Made by a program: the position numbers and the translations under genes. A model generated the notes under the pieces. It was not told where the DNA came from. It did no database searches and saw only the letters and a program-made list of their open reading frames with translations. Positions 8,211-16,500 of a stretch of 64,000 nucleotides of DNA are shown piece after piece (the first letter of the stretch is position 1; the number at the start of each line of letters is the position of its first letter). Source of the stretch: Roseibium polysiphoniae (GTDB taxonomy: Bacteria > Pseudomonadota > Alphaproteobacteria > Rhizobiales > Stappiaceae); assembly GCF_014842925.1 (NCBI RefSeq), contig NZ_JACYXJ010000002.1, forward strand, positions 62,001 through 126,000, written 5' to 3'.

Positions 8211-8832
8211 CTTCCATGACGTGCGGTTTCCGCCTCGCATTTCCCTGAAATGCCGGGGCGGGCCTGAGCGCAAAACCGTGGTTGTCTCCCTTGCCAGTGG
8301 CAAGGAACAGCGCAACAGCCAATGGGCGGATTCGCGGCGGCGCTATGATGCCGGGTATGGCGTCCGCACGGTCGATGATCTGCATGAAGTCCTGGACTTT
8401 TTCGAAGAGCGGCGCGGGCGCCTGATCGGGTTTCGCTGGAAGGACTGGAGCGACTTCAAATCGTGCGCGCCACTGGAAACACCCACGGCGGTTGACCAGA
8501 CTTTGGGAGCGGGCGATGGCGCGCAAACCGACTTTCAGTTGATCAAGACCTATGGCGGTGCGTTCAACCCTTATCCGCGTGCCATCACCAAGCCCGTTGC
8601 CGGATCCGTCCTGATCGCGCTTGACGGCGTGGTGCAAGGAGGCGGTTTTGGCCTGGATGCGTCAACCGGGATTGTGTCCTTTGCGGCTGCGCCGGGGTTC
8701 GGCGTCACGATATCGGCCGGGTTTGAATTTGACGTTCCGGCGCGGTTTGACACGGACCGCCTTGATATCGAGCTGGACAATCACCGGCTTGGAACGGTGC
8801 CAGCAATCCCGGTTCTTGAGGTGTTGTCATGA
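8200..8832 (+). CDS. GTA gp12-like distal tail protein (DUF2460)
   Basis: 210 residues from ATG 8200 (MPGDFHDVRFPPRIS). The FHDVRFP start, WADSRRRYDAGYGVRT and the FFEERRGRLIGFRWKDW segment are hallmarks of the DUF2460/TIGR02217 family, the distal tail protein of Rhodobacter-type gene transfer agents and many alphaproteobacterial siphophages. It opens the conserved order DUF2460, DUF2163, NlpC/P60, TIM-barrel protein. The stop overlaps the next ATG (ATGA). Confidence 0.88.
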   Translation: MPGDFHDVRFPPRISLKCRGGPERKTVVVSLASGKEQRNSQWADSRRRYDAGYGVRTVDDLHEVLDFFEERRGRLIGFRWKDWSDFKSCAPLETPTAVDQTLGAGDGAQTDFQLIKTYGGAFNPYPRAITKPVAGSVLIALDGVVQGGGFGLDASTGIVSFAAAPGFGVTISAGFEFDVPARFDTDRLDIELDNHRLGTVPAIPVLEVLS

Positions 8833-9719
8833 GACAGTTTCAAAGCGGCTTTTCAGACCATCTTGCGCAGGGCGCGACGACGCTTTGTTGGTGCTGGAAG
8901 GTCACGCGCCAAGATGGCGTTCAAATGGGTTTCACCGACCATGACCGGCCTTTGTTCTTTGGGGGCGTTGCCTTCGAAGCGGCAACCGGATTTTCGGGAA
9001 CCGAGATAGAAAGCAGCTTGGGCCTTGCCGTCGACAATATGGATGTTGAAGGGGCATTGTCGTCAGACGCCATCGCGGAAGCCGACATTGCGGCCGGGCT
9101 TTATGATGATGCCGAAATCATCCTTTTCCGTGTGAACTGGCAGGATGTTGCCAGCCGCGAAATCATTTCGCGGGGCAACATCGGCGAAGTGACACGCGGC
9201 GAAGTGACATTTCAGGCCGAGTTCCGGGGACTTGCGCACCGGCTCAATCAGACGATTGGCCGGACGTTTCAATTCGGGTGTGATGCTGTCTTGGGAGATG
9301 CCCGTTGCGGTGTCGATCTGGATACGGCGGCGAACAAGGGCGCGGGTGCGGTTCTGGCCGTTACTGAACGGGTGTTTCAGGCAAGCGGGTTGGACGGCTT
9401 CGCGCATGACCATTTTTCGCGCGGTTTGCTGACTTGGGAAACCGGGGCGAACGCTGGTCAGACAATCAAGGTCAAGACGCACAGGGCAAGTGACAGTTTG
9501 GTTGAATTGACCTTGTGGCGGGCACCTGTCGAGCCGATCCAGCCGGGCGATACATTCACCGTGCGCGCCGGGTGCCCGCATACGTTCGAGGCCTGCAAGG
9601 CGAAGTTCGCAAATGCCGACAACTTCCGGGGCTTTCCGCATATGCCGGGCAATGACTTTGTCCTGTCCTACGCCAAGCAAGACGAGCAAGAAAATGATGG
9701 CAGCGCGGCGGTAGGCTGA
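8829..9719 (+). CDS. GTA gp13-like tail hub protein (DUF2163)
   Basis: 296 residues; TIGR02218/DUF2163 pattern with a beta-rich N-terminus (CWCWKVTRQDG, MGFTDHDRPLFF) and a Cys-bearing C-terminal half (FQFGCDAVLGDARCGVD; RAGCPHTFEACKAKF...FRGFPHMPG). The GTA relative is the tail hub, reported to bind an iron-sulfur cluster. The Cys pattern here would permit that, although cluster binding is not shown by sequence alone. It is co-translated with the DUF2460 gene. The next conserved gene is separated by an inserted minus-strand nuclease. Confidence 0.88.
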   Translation: MRQFQSGFSDHLAQGATTLCWCWKVTRQDGVQMGFTDHDRPLFFGGVAFEAATGFSGTEIESSLGLAVDNMDVEGALSSDAIAEADIAAGLYDDAEIILFRVNWQDVASREIISRGNIGEVTRGEVTFQAEFRGLAHRLNQTIGRTFQFGCDAVLGDARCGVDLDTAANKGAGAVLAVTERVFQASGLDGFAHDHFSRGLLTWETGANAGQTIKVKTHRASDSLVELTLWRAPVEPIQPGDTFTVRAGCPHTFEACKAKFANADNFRGFPHMPGNDFVLSYAKQDEQENDGSAAVG

Positions 9720-9725
9720 TCTGTC

Positions 9726-10193
9726 CTACCAGATCCAGTTGCAATAGCTGGGGTATGTGCCTTTGAAAGGCGCGTCAGGATTTTCAGTGTAGGTCATGAG
9801 AATATCATAGCGGGCGCAGCGACCGCATAACCCCCGGTCGATGAGTACCTGTCCAAGATCCCTGCCGTTTTCAAGCGCGCAGCGGCCAACGCTTCGGTCA
9901 TAGGTTTTTTCGCCATTGAGGTGGCAGGCGAGGGTTTCACCTCGCACCAGATTGCGGACGGCATTGGTCGCCTGGGTGCCGAGGGGCGTGCCGCGCTCAT
10001 CGCAGGTCACGCCGGACAGGCGGATTGGCAGTCCGTCTACTTCGATGGTGTCGCCGTCGCGCACATGGTTGACCGGGCCGTTGTGGTGGATGGGCGCGAC
10101 CAGAAGCCTGAGTTCAGGCCAGAGGCCATATCCGACCGTCAACGCCAGTAGGGCTGCGATTACAATAACCTTCTGGGTTTTGGGGTTTTGCAA
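9726..10193 (-). CDS. Secreted or membrane-anchored thermonuclease-family protein
   Basis: 155 residues on the opposite strand to all neighbouring tail genes, with a TTG start and AGGA nine bases upstream. Residues about 8-28 form a hydrophobic anchor or signal. Then a staphylococcal-nuclease-like core follows: VRDGDTIEVDGLPIRLSGV, with candidate catalytic Arg in IRLSG, Glu in CDERGT and Arg in YDRSVGRC. Several cysteines in the C-terminal part (CGRCARYD) suggest a disulfide-stabilised exported enzyme. It lies between hub and peptidase genes that are normally adjacent, so it is probably a moron expressed from the lysogen. Confidence 0.75.
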   Translation of the reverse strand: MQNPKTQKVIVIAALLALTVGYGLWPELRLLVAPIHHNGPVNHVRDGDTIEVDGLPIRLSGVTCDERGTPLGTQATNAVRNLVRGETLACHLNGEKTYDRSVGRCALENGRDLGQVLIDRGLCGRCARYDILMTYTENPDAPFKGTYPSYCNWIW

Positions 10194-10242
10194 GGGCGGC
10201 GGTCCTGCCTAGCTGATGAGTTGCAATCTCCGGGTGAATATT

Positions 10243-10701
10243 ATGGCGATAATCGTGAAAAAAGCGCAATCTCTGCCGCGATCAGAAGTGGTTGAAATTG
10301 CCAAGAGCTGGATCGGCACGCCGTATCACCACCAAGCGTCGGTCAAGGGTGTGGGGTGTGATTGTCTCGGGCTCGTGCGTGGTGTCTGGCGTGAGCTTTA
10401 TGGCGAAGAGCCGGAAAGCCCGCCGCCCTATTCGCCCGATTGGGGGCAGGTGGGGCGCACAGAAACACTGTTGGAAGCTGCCGCCCGGCACTTCAAGCCG
10501 GTGCCCCTGGACAATGTTGAACCGGGCGATGTGCTCTTGTTTCGAATGAAGCCCAAGGCGATTGCCAAGCACTGCGGAATCATCTCGCAAAACGACCGAC
10601 TGATCCACGCTCAAGAGCGTGTCGGGGTGTGTGAAATCAAGTTATCTGACAGTTGGAAGCGGCTCACTGTGGCAGGCTTTTTATTCCGGCGCAATTTTTG
10701 A
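10243..10701 (+). CDS. GTA gp14-like NlpC/P60 cell-wall peptidase
   Basis: 152 residues from ATG 10243; an upstream in-frame ATG at 10216 would add nine residues and cannot be excluded. The core IAKSWIGTPYHHQASVKGVGCDCLGLVRG contains the NlpC/P60 catalytic Cys (Cys41), and KHCGII carries the catalytic His. In this tail set (TIGR02219) it is the tail-tip peptidase that opens peptidoglycan during DNA entry. It follows the hub after the inserted nuclease; its partner megatron gene is displaced 2.8 kb downstream by a cargo island. Confidence 0.87.
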   Translation: MAIIVKKAQSLPRSEVVEIAKSWIGTPYHHQASVKGVGCDCLGLVRGVWRELYGEEPESPPPYSPDWGQVGRTETLLEAAARHFKPVPLDNVEPGDVLLFRMKPKAIAKHCGIISQNDRLIHAQERVGVCEIKLSDSWKRLTVAGFLFRRNF

Positions 10702-10809
10702 TTGCAAAAGCTGTTGTCTGAATTCTAGGCCTCTGTTTTTCTAGGTGGCTAGGTGCTTTGCATTTTTGCGGAGGACAGGTGCAGGATTTTAGTTTCAAGG
10801 ATTTGGTCA

Positions 10810-11940
10810 ATGTCAATTTCCGAGAAAATTCGAAACAACAAATTTGTGAAGGTTCTGGCCGCACTGGAGCCTATTGGTGTTGCGGTCGGTCTGATTGGTT
10901 TGGGGATCGCCGGATATGCATTTTTTCAAGATCTGGAGAGCCGCAAAGAAGAACGCATTGCCCGCGCCTGGGATCTGCTTTCAATACAGATACCGGGCAA
11001 CTCAGGAAAGTCGGATGCGCTGAGAATATTACATGGTTATGAGATCAATCTTTCGGATGTCGATCTTTCATGTGGGTTCCTTGGAGGGACGCTCCAAGAC
11101 AAGGGGTACACGGTTTCCCATATCGCAATCACAGATGATCAATCTGAATTTGTTCGCAGTCCTTGTGTCGGCTCACCTCGTCTAAACAATTTAGAACTCG
11201 GAGAGATAGCACCCAGCTGGAGAAACCTTTGGAGCGGCCAGCAGCCCCTTATCGCGGAAAATATCAATCTAGAAGGAATTTCGGGAGAAGACTTAGATTT
11301 GTCGGGTGCGAGTATTGGCGGAGGGAATTTTAGCTATACCAACATCGTTGGTCTTGATCTCAATAACGCTATTGCTTTGGACTTGAGCGCTGAATACTCA
11401 AATCTAGACCATTCCGATTTTTCCTTTGCAGAATTGTCGGGTGCTGATTTTTCAAGAGCCGGGCTCAGTCATTCCAAGTTCGAAGGGGCGACGGCTGTCT
11501 GTGCGGATTTCGCGGGAGCAAATTTGGAGGCTGTGGATCTTCAATCAGTCGAAGATTTTGAAGGCTCGAGCTTGTTTATGGCTCGGCTTGAAAATTCAAA
11601 GATTAGCAATGATATCGCACTCGACAACGACCTTAGTTTTGCGAATGTCTCAGGGGCGCATTTTGCGGGAAATGTGGCTCCCAGAGAGAACCTCTTTGGA
11701 CCGATGTGGGCGTGGTCCGATAACCCTCCCAAGCCTGCGGGCGTTGCCCAAAAAATGGGAGTCAGGTTGTGCGAGCCGTCGAAAGAGGATGTGCATGATG
11801 ATCGAGAAACATATCTGTTGAGTTTTGGTACTTTCCGACCAATCAATTGGGAGCTTGTTCCGCAGCATTGCGGCTTGGCGCCAGAGTTTAATTCCGACGA
11901 GTATCTAGCTCTTGCCGCCCCGACTGTTTGCGTTGAATAG
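10810..11940 (+). CDS. Membrane-anchored pentapeptide-repeat protein
   Basis: 376 residues from ATG 10810. One transmembrane segment (about residues 16-38, PIGVAVGLIGLGIAGYAFF) is followed by a basic RKEERIARAWDLL stretch. From about residue 155 to 300 there are pentapeptide-type repeats with Leu/Phe at the centre (EDLDLSGAS, NLDHSDFSFAELSGADF, ADFAGANLEAVDL), expected to form a right-handed beta-helix. The C-terminal 90 residues are non-repeat and contain Cys. Base composition is more AT-rich than the tail genes. It is cargo between two normally adjacent tail genes; surface exclusion or another lysogenic function is possible but unproven. Confidence 0.75.
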   Translation: MSISEKIRNNKFVKVLAALEPIGVAVGLIGLGIAGYAFFQDLESRKEERIARAWDLLSIQIPGNSGKSDALRILHGYEINLSDVDLSCGFLGGTLQDKGYTVSHIAITDDQSEFVRSPCVGSPRLNNLELGEIAPSWRNLWSGQQPLIAENINLEGISGEDLDLSGASIGGGNFSYTNIVGLDLNNAIALDLSAEYSNLDHSDFSFAELSGADFSRAGLSHSKFEGATAVCADFAGANLEAVDLQSVEDFEGSSLFMARLENSKISNDIALDNDLSFANVSGAHFAGNVAPRENLFGPMWAWSDNPPKPAGVAQKMGVRLCEPSKEDVHDDRETYLLSFGTFRPINWELVPQHCGLAPEFNSDEYLALAAPTVCVE

Positions 11941-12133
11941 CCTTGAGTGGAGGTGTGAGGCAGGCGGCCTCGTGCGACTAGTCTGTTTGTGAACCATGAT
12001 CTCGCAATTCGTGACACGGGGGCTCGCTCAAGGTTTCCGGATGGCCTTTGAATACGAACTCAATCCATTCTGGAAATTCTTGTTCTCTTTTTGTTCCGTC
12101 GCTATGTTGTCGCGAGAGAGTGCGAGGGGAACA

Positions 12134-12430
12134 ATGGGACGAACGAACGAGCTGACACTCAATCAATCCTCGTTGATTGGTCACATGGTGATCGTGAAGT
12201 GCAATCTATGCCATCGTCAGGTGCATTACCTGGCGGCGGATCTGGCCGAACTTTTGGGGCCTCAAAGGCGCGTTTTTTCACTGCCGTTCAGGTGTGAAAA
12301 ATGCCGGAAGAGCGACTATTTGCTGATTAGCGTACGCATCCCCGATAGCCGGGATTTTGGCAAGATCATTCTGCGCCGTCCAGCGGGCATCAAAAAGGTG
12401 CTGCTGTGGAAAGAAGAGCGGCTTCGATAG
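12134..12430 (+). CDS. Zinc-ribbon protein, unknown function
   Basis: 98 residues from ATG 12134, with GAGGGGA four bases upstream; the frame extends to 11996 but the upstream part looks non-coding. Two Cys pairs, CNLC (23-26) and CEKC (54-57), flank a helix (LAADLAELLGP) and define a zinc ribbon. A basic C-terminus follows. Similar short zinc-ribbon proteins are common in alphaproteobacterial genomes and prophages, with no assigned role. It may regulate or work with the neighbouring HEPN gene. Confidence 0.6.
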   Translation: MGRTNELTLNQSSLIGHMVIVKCNLCHRQVHYLAADLAELLGPQRRVFSLPFRCEKCRKSDYLLISVRIPDSRDFGKIILRRPAGIKKVLLWKEERLR

Positions 12431-12620
12431 GCTGGCTTCAATGGGCTGTTTGCGCTTTTCAGTAAGGATGATGGCGGCTAAATCCACGCGCTGGAAGGAG
12501 CCGGTGTTTGCAAGGTGAGAATAACGATTTTTTGGCGGAGACGGCTGGTTGCAGCTTGGAAATTGAGGTGTAGATGGTAACGATAAGCAAGGTTTAGTTG
12601 CTGCGGCTAGTGGGGGTGCA

Positions 12621-13475
12621 ATGCTGAAATATTTTGTTGGGATTGACTTTATCTGTCCATCATGCCGCAAAAAATCTCAAGCAGCCTTGAATGTTCCTGA
12701 CCCCTATACAGGTGATGGTGCAGGTTTGGATGGTTTGGATCTTACTCTTTCGGACGACGTTGCATGTGAGCACTGCAATGAATCTTTTGAACTTAATGTT
12801 TTTTTGAATGGGGCGAGCTGTCAGGTCGAATTTCAAGATTTTACAAATAATATCATAGTGTCGTCTGATGTTTATCCTGAAAGTGATGATGAATTTCTCG
12901 ACATTTCCCCCCCACAAGATCCGATGAAAATACTACTCCAAGAGGGGGGAGAGGCAATAGGCCTTCTTCGACATCCGATTTCTCAGTTTGGCGAAGCAAC
13001 GATAAAAAGAATGATTTTCGCTCAGATTATATCGGCGATGGAAGTTTATCTGCAGGACAAAATAAAGATTTCAGTAAATAGTAGTTATATTGTTAGGTTT
13101 AATATTATTTCTAGAAATGATAAATTGAATTCTGAAAAATTTCCACTTAGATATTTGAGTTCGAAGGATTTTATTGATAATCAAATTATGAAATATTTAA
13201 ATGGAATAATATTTCATAATATTCCAGTTGTTGAGAATGTTCTTAAATCTCTTAGTCATGAGGACTTCAACCCTCCGGCTCGTATAAAAGAGCGTTTATC
13301 AAAGGCTGTCAGTGTCAGGCATGATTGTGTCCACCGTGGTGGGTACGATAGATTAGGAAATAAAGTAACAGTTTCTGACGCATATATTAAAGATGTTTGG
13401 GGTGACGTGAGGAGTTACTGTTCCTATGTCGACAGTTATATAGACCGCGTTACTGATGAAATAATTCCTTTTTGA
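12621..13475 (+). CDS. Zinc-ribbon/HEPN-like protein, candidate RNase effector
   Basis: 284 residues, markedly AT-rich against the surrounding tail genes. The N-terminus carries two Cys pairs (CPSC at 12-15, CEHC at 49-52), a zinc ribbon. After a linker, residues about 125-280 are helical. EVYLQDKIKIS resembles the first HEPN helix and RHDCVH (Arg233-His238) fits the HEPN R-x4-H catalytic signature, followed by RGGYDR. HEPN domains of this sort are often metal-independent RNases in abortive-infection and toxin systems. Function here is inferred from the motif and the cargo location; no antitoxin partner is obvious apart from the adjacent zinc-ribbon gene. Confidence 0.7.
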   Translation: MLKYFVGIDFICPSCRKKSQAALNVPDPYTGDGAGLDGLDLTLSDDVACEHCNESFELNVFLNGASCQVEFQDFTNNIIVSSDVYPESDDEFLDISPPQDPMKILLQEGGEAIGLLRHPISQFGEATIKRMIFAQIISAMEVYLQDKIKISVNSSYIVRFNIISRNDKLNSEKFPLRYLSSKDFIDNQIMKYLNGIIFHNIPVVENVLKSLSHEDFNPPARIKERLSKAVSVRHDCVHRGGYDRLGNKVTVSDAYIKDVWGDVRSYCSYVDSYIDRVTDEIIPF

Positions 13476-13514
13476 ACTGTGTTTGTTCACGCCGAAAATT
13501 AAAGGCTCCCCATC

Positions 13515-16500
13515 ATGGCTACGCTTCTTTTGGGCGCGGCCGCGTCGGCACTTGTCGGCGCGAGTGGCGCGAGCGGACTTGTTGCGTCCGCGATCACAAG
13601 TGCCGCCACCATTGGCGGTTCCCTGCTTGACAGCTTCCTGTTTGGCGGTGGCGGGTCTTCGCAGTCCGTCGAGGGGCAGCGGCTTGACAGTCTGCAAGTG
13701 CTGTCATCGACGGAAGGCGCGGCCATTCCGATCATCGCCGGTCATGCCCGCGTATCGGGTCAAGTCATTTGGGCAACCAAGCTGGATGAAGTGGTCACAA
13801 CCACAACGCAGCAACAGGGCGGCAAAGGCGGGGGCGGTGCGTCCACGACCACAACAGACTACAGCTATTTTGCCAGTTTCGCGGTCGGTCTTTGCGAGGG
13901 GCCGATTTCCCAAGTTTTGCGGGTCTGGGCGGATGGGGATGAATTGGACCTGACCACTGTCCATGCGCGCATCTACAAGGGCACGGAAGCCCAAGAGCCG
14001 GACGCCCTGATTGAAGCCAAGCAAGGCACCGGCAATGCGCCTGCCTATCGCGGCACGGCCTATGTCGTTTTCGAGGATTTGCCGCTTGCCGCCTATGGCA
14101 ACCGGATTCCGCAACTGACGTTCGAAGTCATTCGGGCTGTTGGCTATGAGGAAGAGCGTTTGACCGGCGTTTGTCTTTTGCCCGGTTCAACCGAATTTGG
14201 CTATTCACCTGCCTTGGTCAAGGATGTGGTGAGCGGCACGAATACGACCGACAACAACCGCCACACCAAGACCCATGACACGGACTGGAACCACTCGCTT
14301 GACCTTGTGGAAGCGGTCTTGCCGAGTGTGGAGGCGGTCGCCCTGGTGGTCGCGTGGTTCGGCGATGATCTGCGGTGCGGATCATGCCAGATCGCGCCGC
14401 GCGTTGAAGAGGGCACCAAGCAAACCACGCCGATCAGTTGGCAAGTTGCAGGCCTGTCGCGCGGAGTGGCGACGGTTGTCAGCCAAGTTGACGGCAAGCC
14501 AGCCTTTGGCGGATCGCCCAATGACGCCAGCGTCATTGCGGCCATTGCCGACTTGAAGGCGCGCGGGCTCAAGGTGTTTTTGTATCCCTTCATCATGATG
14601 GATGTTCCGGCCGGGAACGGCTTGCCCGATCCATACGGGGGCACGGAACAAGCGGTTTTCCCCTGGCGCGGGCGGATTACATGCCATCCCGCGCCGGGAC
14701 AGCCCGGCACGGTCGATCAAACGGCGGCTGCGGAAACGCAAGCCGCCGTTTTCTTGGGAACAGCCAATGCGGCTGACTTCGGCGTGTCCGGCGGCGCGGT
14801 CATCTATTCGGGGCCGCCCGAATGGTCTTACCGCCGTTTCATCCTGCATTTGGCCAAGCTGGCGGATCTTGCGGGCGGTGTTGATGCCTTTGCCATTGGA
14901 ACCGAAATGCCGGGACTGACCAGCGTTCGCGGAACCGGACATTCCTTTCCGTTCGTGGACGGCCTGATTGACTTGTTGGGGGAGGTGCGTGCCGTTGTCG
15001 GTAGTGTCACAAAGCTCGGATATGCGGCCGATTGGTCAGAATATCATTCCTACCGGCCTGCCGATGGCACCGGGGACGTCTGGTTTAATCTTGATCCGCT
15101 TTGGTCGCATGCTGAGTTGGATTTCATCGGCATCGACAACTATTTGCCGTTGTCCGATTGGCGGGATGGAACCGGCCATGCCGACCATTCCGCCGAATAC
15201 CAGTCGATCTATGATCTGGATTATCTCAAATCCAACATCGAGGGCGGGGAATATTTCAACTGGTACTATGCCAGCGAAGCCGACCGTGACAGCCAAACCA
15301 GAACGGCAATCCATGACGGTGCCCACGGTGAAGATTGGGTGTTCCGGCAAAAGGACATTCGCAGCTGGTGGCAGAACACCCACCGGAACCGGCCGGGCGG
15401 TGTGCGCAATGCGAGCGCGACGGCGTGGACGGCTGAAAGCAAACCGATCTGGTTTACAGAGTTCGGCTGTCCGGCCATCGACAAGGGCACCAATCAGCCG
15501 AATGTCTTTTATGATCCGAAGTCGTCTGAAAGCTTTGTTCCGCACTATTCATCAACGGCGCGGGACGATCTGATTCAGCGTCGGTATCTGCGCGCTGTGA
15601 TGGACTATTGGGCAGAGACAGGCGGCAACAATCCGGTTTCGGGCGCCTACGGTGGGGCCATGGTCGATACGTCCCGCATGTTCGCCTGGGCATGGGACGT
15701 GCGACCGTTTCCAAGCTTTCCGGTGGACGGTGACACCTGGGCCGATCACGCAAATTTCACGACCGGGCATTGGCTTTCTGGCCGTTTGGGCGGTGTGCCG
15801 GCTGACGGTCTTGCGCGGCTCATGTTGACGCGAAGTGGCCTTGTCGAGGGTGCCGACTTCGACACGGGCGGTTTTGACGGTGTGGCCGATGGCTACATCG
15901 TCGACAATGTGGCCAGCGCGCGCGGCGTTCTTGAGATGCTGGGGGCGGTGTTCTTCTTCGATGCGCTGGAATCGGGCGGCAAGATCGTCGCGCGGTCGCG
16001 CCGATCTCGTTTCCCGGTTCTGGATCTGGACGCCGGGGCATTGCTGGATCGCGGCAAGGACGCAGAGCCTGTCACCATCAAGCGGGCGCAACAGACCGAA
16101 TTGCCGCGTGTGGTGCGCCTGACAGCCTATGACGTTGCACGGGACTTTGAGACCGTCACCGGGGAAGGGCTCCTGGAAGCGGTGACAAGTGACCGCGTGG
16201 TGGTGACGGACAGTCCCGTTGTCCTGGACTTCTCCCGCGTGCAGGGCATTGCCGAAAGTCTCTTGCAAGAGGCTTGGGCGGGCCGGGAAGGCTTCACCTT
16301 CGGTGTTGCGGAGGAGGCGCTTGCCCTTGAACCGGGCGACGTGGTGCGGCTGCAGTTCGGCGGGCGGTCCTATCTTGCCCGCTCGTCGAAGGTGACCGAT
16401 GGCGGCTCTTCCGGTTCCGGGCGAAGCGTAAGCGCCAAGAGCTATGACGGACCGGTCTATGAGCCCTCAAGAGGCCTTGGCCGGGCGCGAAGCTTCGGGA

